This document shows positions 45,581 to 54,572 of a stretch of 64,000 nucleotides of DNA, in pieces. The position numbers were made by a program, and so were the translations under genes. Source of the stretch: Stenomitos frigidus ULC18 (GTDB lineage: Bacteria > Cyanobacteriota > Cyanobacteriia > Leptolyngbyales > Leptolyngbyaceae); the NCBI RefSeq assembly GCF_003003795.1, contig NZ_PVWK01000099.1, forward strand, positions 62,001-126,000. Reading direction: 5' to 3'. The notes under the pieces were generated by a model. It was not told the origin of the DNA, did not search any database, and saw only the letters and a program-made list of their open reading frames with translations. Numbering within the stretch: position 1 is the first letter of the stretch; every line of letters begins with the position of its first letter.

Positions 45581-46462
45581 TTAAAAAGGCAACCGAATTG
45601 GAAGCCCAGGAATCGACACACTCGGTAACCGAATTGGGAAGGTAACGCCTGGAAACAGCTGCTGGAAGCTTGCCTGAATTTTTGCCATCCCTGGCAGCGA
45701 GAGCGTAAACCCATTAAAGAGATTGCCCTGAAGAAGGTTGGTGAAGTCACTCTGGGTCAGCTTCTCAACTAGCCCGACGCCCTCTGTCGGGCTAATGCTG
45801 ACTTTCTCACCGGCTTTGAGCACAACCTCGTCAACGTTTGCAGGGGGCCTCTCAGTCGCCGCCGGTGGTTCTGGCGTGGGACTCTGTGCTGGCTCTGGTT
45901 CTGGTGTCGGCAGGCTCGGAATAATGGAGGGTAGAGAGAATTGCTTGCTGCCAGAGGCTGGTTCAGTCTCGCATTCCTCCTCCTGTTGGCGAGTCACGGT
46001 GACCTCTCCTTCCAAAACTTTGATGCCTGTTTCACCCGTTTCAGTGGCTTCAATGACGTAGGTCGTCCCACGGACACCTGCTACAACCGAAGCCGTGCAG
46101 CCATTCATCGCGCCATTCACCAGTAGCGTGCCCTGTTGCAAGCGGGCACATTGACCCACTGTGAGTACTGAGTTGTGCGCTAGACGTCCGATCGCGCCCG
46201 TATTAAACGTTAGCTGTGCCCTTGCTTTGCCAGTGCGGACGCGCTGACCTTTGCTAGCAGAGTCGTTCAACTTTGCTTGCCTGTTTTGAATGAATATTTG
46301 AGAGCTATCGAGAACCTGCGTGATTTTGGCTTGATTGATCGTCGGGACTTGGGCTGAGATCGGCGATCGTGACAGCAGCACAACACAGAGTGCGCACACG
46401 AAGATCAACAGCAGACGACTCAACGTGCTGTTGGCGGATAGCCATTTAGACCGGATTAACAT
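45581..46462 (-). CDS. FecR-domain exported protein
   Basis: A 293-residue protein. An N-terminal hydrophobic helix (LLLIFVCALCVVLLSRSPISA) acts as signal or anchor. Residues ~45-160 are the FecR domain (SASKGQRVRTGKARAQLTFNTGAIGRLAHNSVLTVG and VVAGVRGTTYVIEATETGETGIKVLEGEVTVT). A Pro/Ser/Glu linker follows (PTPEPEPAQSPTPEPPAATER), then a hydrophobic-rich C-terminus. FecR-like domains bind periplasmic signals or structural partners; here no sigma factor is nearby, so a structural or sensor role is more likely. It is followed upstream by a barrel-like gene and a second FecR protein. Confidence 0.85.
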   Translation of the reverse strand: MLIRSKWLSANSTLSRLLLIFVCALCVVLLSRSPISAQVPTINQAKITQVLDSSQIFIQNRQAKLNDSASKGQRVRTGKARAQLTFNTGAIGRLAHNSVLTVGQCARLQQGTLLVNGAMNGCTASVVAGVRGTTYVIEATETGETGIKVLEGEVTVTRQQEEECETEPASGSKQFSLPSIIPSLPTPEPEPAQSPTPEPPAATERPPANVDEVVLKAGEKVSISPTEGVGLVEKLTQSDFTNLLQGNLFNGFTLSLPGMAKIQASFQQLFPGVTFPIRLPSVSIPGLPIRLPF

Positions 46463-46893
46463 AGAAGCGACTCCAGAGCACTACCTGTAATGAATGCATA
46501 GACAACGGTAGATGACCCTGTTGGCTGAACCTGTGACACAGGCAACGTGCAGCCTGAACCGCCAGCATGCATGCATGAAAGGCAAGTGTCGATCGCCGCT
46601 GCACATGTAGATGTTTCAGTAGATGTTTAAACTAACCTTGCTTCTGCCTCTCTCTACTCAGTCATGTGCAGCAATTCCAGAGAGTTTTAAGAGAACTTAT
46701 AACGATCTCAACGATTGACCATGATTCATTGTCTTGCTCGGTTCGGGATGGGTTTCAATCAGAAGCTCAGCACAAGACCGCATGACAGACCGTTTGTCTG
46801 CCAGACCACAACGACCGCTCATGGCACCGATCGAAACTGAACTAGCGCCCGATCGATGGCGTAGCGCGATCGACTGTCTTCAAAACCGATCTC
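46463..46893. other. 430-base intergenic region upstream of the first FecR gene
   Basis: It has a CATGCATGCATG palindrome at about 46566-46577 and no open frame of note. It separates two minus-strand genes, so it should hold the promoter of the FecR gene. Nothing else is recognisable. Confidence 0.4.
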
Positions 46894-48213
46894 TCAAAAG
46901 AGACCTAAATTGACTGTTAGGCTCACTCCCAAAATCAGACCGTTGAACCCGACTGTAGGATCAGAGGAGCCACCAAAGCTGTAGCCGACAAACACGTTCA
47001 TCTGAGTATTGCGAAACGCTGTGTAAGTGAGGCGTGCCGCCACCTGGTGGTATCGGTCATCGCGTTGGATCGCCGTAAAATTGGCTAGCGCAAACTGATA
47101 GTCAAGCCCAAGCTGGAGATTTGTCTGATAGTCATAGTTGAACGAGGCGATAAATGAATTGAGCACCCGCGATCGAATGTCAGGGTCAGCAAAGCTCAGC
47201 CGTAGTTGATAGAACGTATTCAAAGACAGGCGTTTACTTAGCTGGTCACGACGACTCAATTCGAAGCGGATACCATGATCATTTAAGAATCGAGTCCCCA
47301 CTGGCAGCCCTGGAATTTTACTTCCGGCAATAAAAAGTTGCTGATTGCTCCAGCCAATCTCGCCAAACATCGTTGGTGACAGGCGTTGAAAAATACCAGC
47401 TCTAAACCGCAGCTCGTTATAGTCAATTTGAGACTGAGTGTTGTACCGAATCAGGTTGCTATCAACGGAGGCAACGAAGTAGGTGTTAGGGCCTAAGGCG
47501 GGTGCTGTAAACAGAGTTAGACCAGGTCTGACAAGACCATCATTAACGGGATCGGTTGCCGAGAAGACGTTGCTACTGCGGAAGTAATCTACACGAGCGA
47601 TGAGATAGACAACCGGCTGACGTGGCGGTGGCGGTGGCGGTAACGCTTGCAATGGGAGGCAACCCAGCTCTGGATCTGGCTGAGCGCCAGACGCACAAGG
47701 TTTTAGCCCAGGCCGGATTTGCCCAGGCGGGTCACCTGTGGGTGTTGTAGAGGGCGATCGCGGAGCCTGTAGCCGCAGCACGCCCAACTCTGGATCTCTT
47801 TCGGCAGGAGGCGGTGCACTATTGTCACTGTCTGCCAGGACAGGGATATTCTCCTGAGCAATGGTTGGAGTGGTTGAATCAGAGAATGGGGGTGATGAAA
47901 GCGCGCCACTGTCTACCCCACTCGTTGCCTGCAGCGATCGCAGGGGAAGGAGTGAGGCGGCACGGTAGCGTCGCGATCGTCCGGTTGTCGATGGTAGTCC
48001 TTGTTGGCGAGAGGTAGAAGGCGTATCGGCGATCGAAGCATGTGCAGCGATCGGTCGGGGCAGCAGAGCAGCACGAGTCAATGTGGTTGTCTTGGGCGTA
48101 GACCAGGCGGGACTACTAAACAATAAACTGCTCCAAATCACAATCTGCTGCCAGATCTCTAATCGGAGGGGTAGATAAAGCCTGAGATTGGGAGGTGAGT
48201 GACGTATCTGCAA
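46894..48213 (-). CDS. predicted outer-membrane beta-barrel protein
   Basis: A 439-residue protein. An N-terminal helix (EIWQQIVIWSSLLFSSPAWS) looks like a signal peptide. Residues ~40-200 are low-complexity, Pro/Ser/Arg-rich with two imperfect copies of a DPELGVLRLQAPR / DPELGCLPLQALP motif. The C-terminal ~240 residues alternate polar and hydrophobic residues (YFVASVDSNLIRYNTQSQIDYNELRFRAGIFQRL, FGEIGWSNQQLF, GLDYQFALANFTAIQRDDRYHQVAARLTYTAF) and end in an aromatic residue (VSLTVNLGLF). This pattern and the terminal Phe indicate an outer-membrane beta-barrel of about 12-14 strands. No enzymatic motif is seen. Confidence 0.8.
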   Translation of the reverse strand: MQIRHSPPNLRLYLPLRLEIWQQIVIWSSLLFSSPAWSTPKTTTLTRAALLPRPIAAHASIADTPSTSRQQGLPSTTGRSRRYRAASLLPLRSLQATSGVDSGALSSPPFSDSTTPTIAQENIPVLADSDNSAPPPAERDPELGVLRLQAPRSPSTTPTGDPPGQIRPGLKPCASGAQPDPELGCLPLQALPPPPPPRQPVVYLIARVDYFRSSNVFSATDPVNDGLVRPGLTLFTAPALGPNTYFVASVDSNLIRYNTQSQIDYNELRFRAGIFQRLSPTMFGEIGWSNQQLFIAGSKIPGLPVGTRFLNDHGIRFELSRRDQLSKRLSLNTFYQLRLSFADPDIRSRVLNSFIASFNYDYQTNLQLGLDYQFALANFTAIQRDDRYHQVAARLTYTAFRNTQMNVFVGYSFGGSSDPTVGFNGLILGVSLTVNLGLF

Positions 48214-48714
48214 ATCAGGAACCGTGGAACTACTGAATCATTTGATACTGTTAACAACAGGGAATCCTTCGGTTAATACGAGAACCTTACTGAGGCTATG
48301 ATATTCCGCTTACTAGCCTATGCCATTAGGCAGTCGAAACAAACTCATTGCCATCGCCCGAAGTAGGGATTGTTAAGGATCATCAGTGACATTTAGATTT
48401 GATGAAAGTAAGCTTATGACTGTAAGGCTTTATATCTGCTTTAATTAAAGCTGTGCTCATATACTTAAGAGGAAACACGTAACTTTATTTAAATGCCGAT
48501 TAAATGCTGAAAATAGTTGCTTTGAGTCTACCCCCAAAAACTGAAACGCTTAGCGCAAGCGTTTCAGCTTAACCCGGCACCCAAAAGGCACTATGACGTG
48601 GGTTGTGGCACTGCTTGCACAGCAAATCTGAAAACGGCAAAGCGGGTGCTTAAAGCAGCGTCATAGCGTAGCAAGGGTGCGATCGCTGAGTGGTCCTAAA
48701 CGCTTGGAGCCATT
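48214..48714. promoter_or_regulatory. divergent region between the barrel gene and FecR gene 2
   Basis: A 500-base divergent intergenic gap with no gene. It contains a perfect 11-bp hairpin CTGAAACGCTT / AAGCGTTTCAG with the loop AGCGC (48541-48567), about 150 bases before the FecR start. Both promoters must lie in this gap. Confidence 0.5.
48541..48567. terminator. perfect 11-bp hairpin in the divergent region
   Basis: CTGAAACGCTT-AGCGC-AAGCGTTTCAG, followed on the plus strand by CTTAACCC, without a T run. It could be an operator or an attenuator-like structure; no transcript end can be assigned. Confidence 0.45.
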
Positions 48715-50106
48715 ATGTCTCGCAAATTATTCCTGATCGTCACATTAAGTCTGTTTAGCGTTGGCACTCTAGGCTTGCCACAAGCAGTCAAGGCGGACAC
48801 TCCGCTCACTAGAGCCACGGTGCAGGCACTTCGCAATCAAGTCCAGCTCATCTTCAAGAATCGGGTCACCCGTGCTGCCAAAAATGCAGACACTATAACG
48901 CCCGGAGACTCTCTAGCAACAGCCCGTAAATCGTTTGCGGAGCTCCGCTTCAACGACCGATCGCTAGCCCGGATTGGTGAGCGGACACTGTTTCAATTTG
49001 TTCCCAATACTCGCAACTTCTACCTCGGTAACGGTACAGCTCTGCTGCTGATTCCGCCCGGGCAGGGACGAACAAACGTACGCACGCCCAATGCTGCTGC
49101 TGGGATACGTGGTTCAGCTCTTTTCGTCCGCTACAACGAAGACACTAACACCACGATCGTGGGAGCACTGACCAACAGCCGTATTGAAGTGTCGAATGGC
49201 GAAACTTCACAGGCTCAAACGCTGGAAGCGGGCCAGATGGCGGTCATCATCCAGAATCAAATTGTCCAAGTCTACAACTTTGATCTAAATACGTTTTACC
49301 AGACCAGTGAATTGGTCAAAGATTTAGACTTGCCGCTCAGCAACGCTACCCCAAGCGCTGATCCGGGCATTGCTGCGGTGCAGGCAGAAACCTCTCAGGC
49401 AGCAAGGGAGCAAACACCCCTCAGCGGGCGGGTTTCTGAAAACCCTGCTTTTGTTAGCCTCACTCCACTACCCAACGTCCAAACCACAGTGACGCCGAGT
49501 CTCTTCGGCACAACACCGATTCCGTCTGGCTTGGAGTTGAGTACTGCTCCGCAGACCACTCTGCCTTCAGCTTCACAGACCGCGTCACCGCCCTCGGCGT
49601 CACCGCCTGCCTCAAGTCCAGTTGCACCGGGCGGTCTAACGCTTCCCGACCCTGCGGCGGCTCCAACCGGGAATTCAACCTCTAGACCTGGTATCCCAGG
49701 TCAGCCAGGGACTGCGACACCAGCACCTCCTCGTCCTGCGCCCAGTGTCACAACGCCTACCCCAACGGTACCTGTGACGGTACCAGCACCCACGTCCACT
49801 GTCACAACGCCTACCCCAACGGTACCTGTGACGGTACCAGCACCCACGCCCACTATCACAACGCCTACCCCAACGCTACCTGTGACGGTACCAGCACCCA
49901 CGCCGACTGTCGTGACGCCCACACCCACTGTCGTGACGCCCACACCCACTGTCGTGACGCCCACACCCACTGTTGTAACGCCCACACCCACTGTTGTAAC
50001 GCCCACGCCGACCTCAGCGGTTCCTGCGGTTACGTCGGCCGCGCCTCGACCCGCCCCAACGATTGTTACGCCAGCCCCTAACTCATCAGCGCAAGCAACA
50101 CCATAA
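48715..50106 (+). CDS. FecR-domain protein with long Pro/Thr-repeat tail
   Basis: A 463-residue protein. A signal peptide (LFLIVTLSLFSVGTLGLPQAVKA) is followed by a FecR domain (residues ~50-165: ADTITPGDSLATARKSFAELRFNDRSLARIGERTLF; GIRGSALFVRYNEDTNTTIVGALTNSRIEVSNGETSQ). The C-terminal ~180 residues are a Pro/Thr/Val repeat tail: three copies of an 18-residue unit (TTPTPTVPVTVPAPTSTV type) and five copies of a 7-residue unit (TVVTPTP). Such a tail would span the periplasm or cell wall, in the way of TonB or other spacer regions. It is divergent from the barrel gene, suggesting the two proteins cooperate. Confidence 0.85.
   Translation: MSRKLFLIVTLSLFSVGTLGLPQAVKADTPLTRATVQALRNQVQLIFKNRVTRAAKNADTITPGDSLATARKSFAELRFNDRSLARIGERTLFQFVPNTRNFYLGNGTALLLIPPGQGRTNVRTPNAAAGIRGSALFVRYNEDTNTTIVGALTNSRIEVSNGETSQAQTLEAGQMAVIIQNQIVQVYNFDLNTFYQTSELVKDLDLPLSNATPSADPGIAAVQAETSQAAREQTPLSGRVSENPAFVSLTPLPNVQTTVTPSLFGTTPIPSGLELSTAPQTTLPSASQTASPPSASPPASSPVAPGGLTLPDPAAAPTGNSTSRPGIPGQPGTATPAPPRPAPSVTTPTPTVPVTVPAPTSTVTTPTPTVPVTVPAPTPTITTPTPTLPVTVPAPTPTVVTPTPTVVTPTPTVVTPTPTVVTPTPTVVTPTPTSAVPAVTSAAPRPAPTIVTPAPNSSAQATP
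49747..50013 (+). repeat. in-gene tandem repeats, 54-bp x3 and 21-bp x5
   Basis: A 54-base unit starting GTCACAACGCCTACCCCAAC begins at 49747, 49801 and (ATCACAACGCC) 49855. A 21-base unit starting GTCGTGACGCCCACACCC follows five times from 49909. Both are in frame with the FecR gene and code the Pro/Thr tail. Copy number likely varies between strains. Confidence 0.9.
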
Positions 50107-50300
50107 ACTCAACTAGCAGCAAGCAACACATCTGTTCTCTAAGGGCTGTCTAGAATAATCCTATGAGTATCCAGTCACAACTGGATTAATCGTGGGCATG
50201 AATGGTAACACGACCACGGAACGGCATTCAAGGCGTTGCCAAGCTGCTGAGTAGTGCTAAAGCTAACTCCTAGCGATGCGTTATTAACGCTTCACTTGAT

Positions 50301-51431
50301 TCAAGCTTCAACGGTTGAGGCTTGAATGATCTGTTGCATTGTCCACCACCAGAGGTTGCGATCGTTCTTCTTTTGCCAGTACCAATATTCACACCCCCAT
50401 AGCATCACGGTGCTGTAACCCAAATCAGTCAGTGAGTTGACCAGGTTACTAGTACGCTTAGGTGTGCAACTGGGATATTCTGCTTTCGCCATCGCTACTA
50501 ATTGATTCGGCTCCCACGGTTCTGCTTGCGCTTCGGCAATCCAGTCTTCTTTGTTGCTGTCTGCCAGGCTGGCCTGCCAGGCTTTCAGTTTTTCCCAGTA
50601 AGGCGGCAGTGGCTGTAGGTAAAAGAGTGAGTTACCAGCAGGGACTTTGGTATAAACATTGATACCGATTGCATCAGCCATGTTGAGGCTTTCCTGAAAA
50701 GCGCGATCGTCTTCGGCTAAATCGGCAGCCGGTAAACTAATGGCTGTTGTCATCAAGAGCTTCTGGTTGGACGTGGCTAAAGAACGGACTAATTCCGTTT
50801 CCCGCCGCACGAAGTCATAGCTGAGATAGCGACCAGCCGTGATATCCAGACGCGTAAAGGGCTCGTTTTCAACCTGCCAATATTTGAGACTGGGTGCCTC
50901 CCGCACATGCCGAACGACAGTTTGGGTAAAGTTCAAGGCGCGATCGGCAATCTCAGGATTGAGATCCACCGCTGCTCGGTTTGTGGCGGTATCTTGGCGC
51001 GCGTGGAGCCAATCAGGAAAGTGAAATTCGGGCCAGCGGGGTGCTTTCATACCCACTGTGAGCGCCACATCAATGCCGTGCCGATGGCTTTCCTCTAGCA
51101 GCCAGTCTAAAGCAGTGAAATCGAACTTGTTTTCAGCTGGCTCAATTTCATGCCAGTAGCTACATAACCGAATACGGTTAAAGCCTAGTGAGCAGATCTG
51201 GCGGAACGTCTCCTGGTAATCCAGGCCCATGTAATGGCATTGGAGTTGACTAAACGTCGTTCCTAGGTTCGATGGCCGCCGTAACCCAGTTGTCTGCATT
51301 GTCTTCTCAGAGCGAGGGAGGGTGGCTTGTGCGCGATCGGCGCTCAAGGCCATCAAGAAAGCAGTCGCTGACATCATAAGGTGAGTAAACCGTCTGCGTG
51401 TCAATGGAACAATCCTTTGTGGTTTCTTCAT
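50301..51431 (-). CDS. Tat-exported clan-A glycoside hydrolase
   Basis: A 376-residue protein. The N-terminus has a twin-arginine signal (LTRRRFTHLMMSATAFLMALSADRAQA). The body is a TIM barrel of the GH-A type: GFNRIRLCSYWHEIEPAENKFDF, LKYWQVENEPFTR (acid/base Glu in NEP) and KEDWIAEAQAEPW (candidate nucleophile Glu). The overall plan is of GH5- or GH42-like cellulase/beta-galactosidase families. It lies 166 bases after a cellulose-synthase-like gene, so it may trim or process the polymer made by that enzyme during export. Confidence 0.85.
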   Translation of the reverse strand: MKKPQRIVPLTRRRFTHLMMSATAFLMALSADRAQATLPRSEKTMQTTGLRRPSNLGTTFSQLQCHYMGLDYQETFRQICSLGFNRIRLCSYWHEIEPAENKFDFTALDWLLEESHRHGIDVALTVGMKAPRWPEFHFPDWLHARQDTATNRAAVDLNPEIADRALNFTQTVVRHVREAPSLKYWQVENEPFTRLDITAGRYLSYDFVRRETELVRSLATSNQKLLMTTAISLPAADLAEDDRAFQESLNMADAIGINVYTKVPAGNSLFYLQPLPPYWEKLKAWQASLADSNKEDWIAEAQAEPWEPNQLVAMAKAEYPSCTPKRTSNLVNSLTDLGYSTVMLWGCEYWYWQKKNDRNLWWWTMQQIIQASTVEA

Positions 51432-51597
51432 TTCAGCCGCATCGCTCTTCGTTCTAGCCTAGAGTGCCCGACTCGTGTAAACGTGCGACACCATCGCTGG
51501 TTGACCAGCATCAAATGAGCCCACCTATGGCTCTAAGCGATCGATGTAACTCATCAGTCGTAGCAGCTAACCATACAGCTTGGGTGAGATCCCAAAC

Positions 51598-53106
51598 CTA
51601 TTTCGCAGACCCAAGCCCCGCAGCGGTCGGCGCTAAGATCGGAGGCTTGCGTGGTTGCATCGGGCGCTTTTGCTTGATCCCACGAGGTGTAACCACCCAT
51701 TTGTTATGACCATTCAAGTGGTCATACAGCCCTACAACCGCGATCATGTTCTTCAAAATGGTGTACAAGAAAATAATGACTGCATGTTGTAAGAAGTAGA
51801 TCACTGGATAGCGAACTGCTGCCACTTTCATCGTGACTAGCGTTTGATAAACACCGCTAGAAAACGTGATCACAGTGCTGAACCAAAGGAAGGGATTATC
51901 TGATGGAGGCAAATCGCCCTGGTACAGTAACAGGCTTAAAATGAGCGGCAAGATCTGGAGTGCAATCAAAGAATAGAGGACACAGAAGTAAAGTAAGTAC
52001 GTCCAGTAAACTTTTTGCCAGAGGGTAAAGTTGTTGGACTTCCAAACTCGACGCTGGTACTTAAAACTGACCTCAAGCCAACCTTGCGCCCAACGCTTGC
52101 GCTGAAACCAAAAAGAATTGAAGTCAGCGGGAGCAAGCTCGGTTGTAATAATACTGCGATCGTGCAGGATACGATAGCCGCTTAACAGAGTCCTCATAGA
52201 AGCATCAATATCTTCTGTCAGCATGGCTGGATTGAAGCGGATCTGCTGCAAGACGGCTGTACGCCAGTAACCATTGGAACCGCCAAAGATACTGGAATCG
52301 GTCAAGAACGACTTCGCCGCATGGCTGACGCCATACAGTGTTTCAAACTCGATCGCGATATTTAGCGTGAGCAAACTATGACGGTGGTTGCGGATAATGT
52401 TGCGCCCCTGCACCACATCGTAGTCATGCTCTAGCCATCGCCACGCCCGTACAAAGCAATCTGCTGCGGGGAGATGATCGGCATCCAAAATACAGGTGAT
52501 TTCACCCGTCACAATATGCAAGGCAGCATTCAAGTTCTCGGCCTTAGAGCGGCTGCCATCGACCCGCAGCAAGCGCAACTCTGGATGCAGTTGTGCCAGC
52601 CGTCGCAGATCGTCTTCAACGGGCAAATCGATGGGCGTATTGTACGCAAGAATGACCTCCAGGCCTGCTGCCGATCGCTGCACGGTATAAAGAATGTGGT
52701 TGAGCGTGTCGAGAATAATGTCTTGCTCGTTGGGCAGGTAAGCCGCGACTAAAAAGGAACAACGGGGTAATGGATTCGTCGCCGGAGGCAGGTTGCTGCC
52801 GCTAACGCCCAGCGCCGACTTCGCTGATTGCTTGAATTGTGCGATTTGGCTACCAGCAGTGCGTTTGTTCTTCACGGCAAAACGCCGAAACAGCGCGTTT
52901 GTGGCTTCTAAAAAGATAATCAGGGAGCTTAAGAGAAAAAAAGCGGCGATCGCCACATGTATTCTGATCAACGGCATCCCACCGACCCGCAAACAGTAGT
53001 AGAAAATCGTTGGCACACCGATCAGCAAGACATGCGTATAAATCAGCTTTGGTATATCGCCCGTCCAGTTCCTCACTTTAGCCATCCTCCAATCATTAGG
53101 GTTCAA
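51598..53106 (-). CDS. family 2 glycosyltransferase, cellulose-synthase-like
   Basis: A 502-residue processive GT2. Two N-terminal membrane helices (LLIGVPTIFYYCLRV; IRIHVAIAAFFLLSSLIIFLEA) precede the cytosolic catalytic domain. It contains ILAYNTPIDL, CILDADHLPAAD, the TEDIDASMR motif and the QRKRWAQGW (QxxRW) signature. Four C-terminal helices (YWTYLLYFCVLYSLIALQILPLILSLLL; AVIIFLYTILKNMIAVVGLY) form the channel. It lacks the PilZ domain of BcsA and is shorter, so it is a cellulose-synthase-like enzyme of unknown polymer. Co-oriented genes encode an acyltransferase and a glycoside hydrolase. Confidence 0.9.
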   Translation of the reverse strand: MNPNDWRMAKVRNWTGDIPKLIYTHVLLIGVPTIFYYCLRVGGMPLIRIHVAIAAFFLLSSLIIFLEATNALFRRFAVKNKRTAGSQIAQFKQSAKSALGVSGSNLPPATNPLPRCSFLVAAYLPNEQDIILDTLNHILYTVQRSAAGLEVILAYNTPIDLPVEDDLRRLAQLHPELRLLRVDGSRSKAENLNAALHIVTGEITCILDADHLPAADCFVRAWRWLEHDYDVVQGRNIIRNHRHSLLTLNIAIEFETLYGVSHAAKSFLTDSSIFGGSNGYWRTAVLQQIRFNPAMLTEDIDASMRTLLSGYRILHDRSIITTELAPADFNSFWFQRKRWAQGWLEVSFKYQRRVWKSNNFTLWQKVYWTYLLYFCVLYSLIALQILPLILSLLLYQGDLPPSDNPFLWFSTVITFSSGVYQTLVTMKVAAVRYPVIYFLQHAVIIFLYTILKNMIAVVGLYDHLNGHNKWVVTPRGIKQKRPMQPRKPPILAPTAAGLGSAK

Positions 53107-53138
53107 CGTGTCAAATGTTTCAGCAGTGGTAGTCGCAC

Positions 53139-54572
53139 TCAGAAAAAGGCAGAGTTTTTACTGACTTCCCCTGCATGGGACAGCGTTACGGCAGGCTCCA
53201 AATCATCTTCATTAACCCACAACGATCGCTGCCCATCGCTGATTTGACACAGAAAAAACGCTCGCTCGTCGAGTAATTTTTCAACTTTTAGAACGGTCCA
53301 GCCCACGTTACCTTTGTAAAGCACTGGATCTCCCATGCGTGGGTTCCAGAGTCGGCGATGGCGCACCGTGGTCGGTGTCAAGACATAGTCTAAGTCGCGC
53401 AGCAGAGCACCAACGAGTCGCTGCAAGAGGGGGCTTGCATAATCTGCCAAAACGGCCAGGATGAGGGTTCCCAAAACCATCACAGGGAGTAGCCAATAGT
53501 AGAGCGAGAGATCATCCTGAACGACGAGCCGAATCGTGCGATCGACCACAAAGTTGTGAATCAAGAAATAGGTATAGCTATGGGCACCCAGCCAGGTAAG
53601 GAGGGTGGCGATCGGGCGTGGTTGAGCGATCGCGCGAAAAAGCACCATACAGCAAAGCGTTAGACCAATGGGCAAGAGCAAATCAACAAACACCCAACCG
53701 GCACGATAAAACTGACAAACAAAGCCAAGTGTATAGACGGGCACACCTAGGAGTAACGCTCGTTCAGACTTCCAGAAAATTGGCCCTTTGCCCTGTACGT
53801 AGAGCTGTGCCACAACCATCCCCAGCACAAACGTACTGAGCTTAGCAAGGAAAATCAAGAAGGGATGCCAGTCTGTTGGCGTATCGAGAATGACGTAAGT
53901 GGGATGACCGTCGAACTTATAGACAGCTAACGCGCGGTAGGCCACCGTGAGCAGTGTGCTGATCAGCACCAAGTTGGTCGCTCCCCATCGCTGTAGCAGA
54001 TGCCACAAAAAGGGAAAGATGAGTGCGAAGCTGAGAATTAGGGGCACGAACCACCACGGACCGCTCGTGGCTAACAGAAGTTCACCGCTGTAATCAAACA
54101 ACAACGGAAAGGTCGCTCCAGCAAAGGTGTGCCACAAGCTCGGTATGTAGCTGTGTGTGGCAACGCCGATCGCCCACAGTACTGGATAAGACAGCCACGC
54201 CACCGTCCAGAAAGGCCACAGAATCCGCAAAGCGCGGCGCTTGAGAAAGCTACCCACTACTAGCGGCTTGCCTTTTAAAGACAGCACTAAACTGAAGCCG
54301 CTAATGAGCACAAACACATCCACAAACTGGAAGCCAAACCAGGCTGGAATGCCCAAAAGACGCAGCAGTAAGCCTGGATCGGCAGCCCCTTCAACAGGCG
54401 TCACTAATTGCCGCAAGTTGTCGGCTAAACCAGTCGGCTGCGGCGTATAAGCATAGCCCGTGAAGAGTAATTGCGCGTGGTAAAGCAAAAGCAAAACTGC
54501 CGCTGCAATGCGTATTCCCTCTAACCAGGCTAAGCGGGGCGATCGAAGCATCTTTGAGTTAACCATGCACAT
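53139..54572 (-). CDS. acyltransferase 3 family membrane protein with C-terminal extra domain
   Basis: A 477-residue protein. Residues ~15-390 are the acyltransferase-3 membrane domain with ~10 helices: RLAWLEGIRIAAAVLLLLYHAQLLF (Arg and His of the active site), FVDVFVLISGFSLVLSLKG, RALRILWPFWTVAWLSY, and SYTYFLIHNFVVDR. The C-terminal ~85 residues (PTTVRHRRLWNPRMGDPVLYKGNVGWTVLKVEKLLDERAF) are cytosolic and beta-rich, SH3-like, and not usual for the family. It likely O-acylates an extracellular polysaccharide. It lies 32 bases before the GT2 gene on the same strand, making an operon. Confidence 0.9.
   Translation of the reverse strand: MCMVNSKMLRSPRLAWLEGIRIAAAVLLLLYHAQLLFTGYAYTPQPTGLADNLRQLVTPVEGAADPGLLLRLLGIPAWFGFQFVDVFVLISGFSLVLSLKGKPLVVGSFLKRRALRILWPFWTVAWLSYPVLWAIGVATHSYIPSLWHTFAGATFPLLFDYSGELLLATSGPWWFVPLILSFALIFPFLWHLLQRWGATNLVLISTLLTVAYRALAVYKFDGHPTYVILDTPTDWHPFLIFLAKLSTFVLGMVVAQLYVQGKGPIFWKSERALLLGVPVYTLGFVCQFYRAGWVFVDLLLPIGLTLCCMVLFRAIAQPRPIATLLTWLGAHSYTYFLIHNFVVDRTIRLVVQDDLSLYYWLLPVMVLGTLILAVLADYASPLLQRLVGALLRDLDYVLTPTTVRHRRLWNPRMGDPVLYKGNVGWTVLKVEKLLDERAFFLCQISDGQRSLWVNEDDLEPAVTLSHAGEVSKNSAFF

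Noticed and set aside
49701-50006. A long minus-strand open frame rich in Gly-Val repeats
   Set aside because: It is the antisense shadow of the Pro/Thr repeat tail of the FecR gene; the repeat composition keeps all frames open.
49747-50013. Regular repeats that could suggest a CRISPR array
   Set aside because: The units are directly adjacent, without unique spacers, and code for protein.
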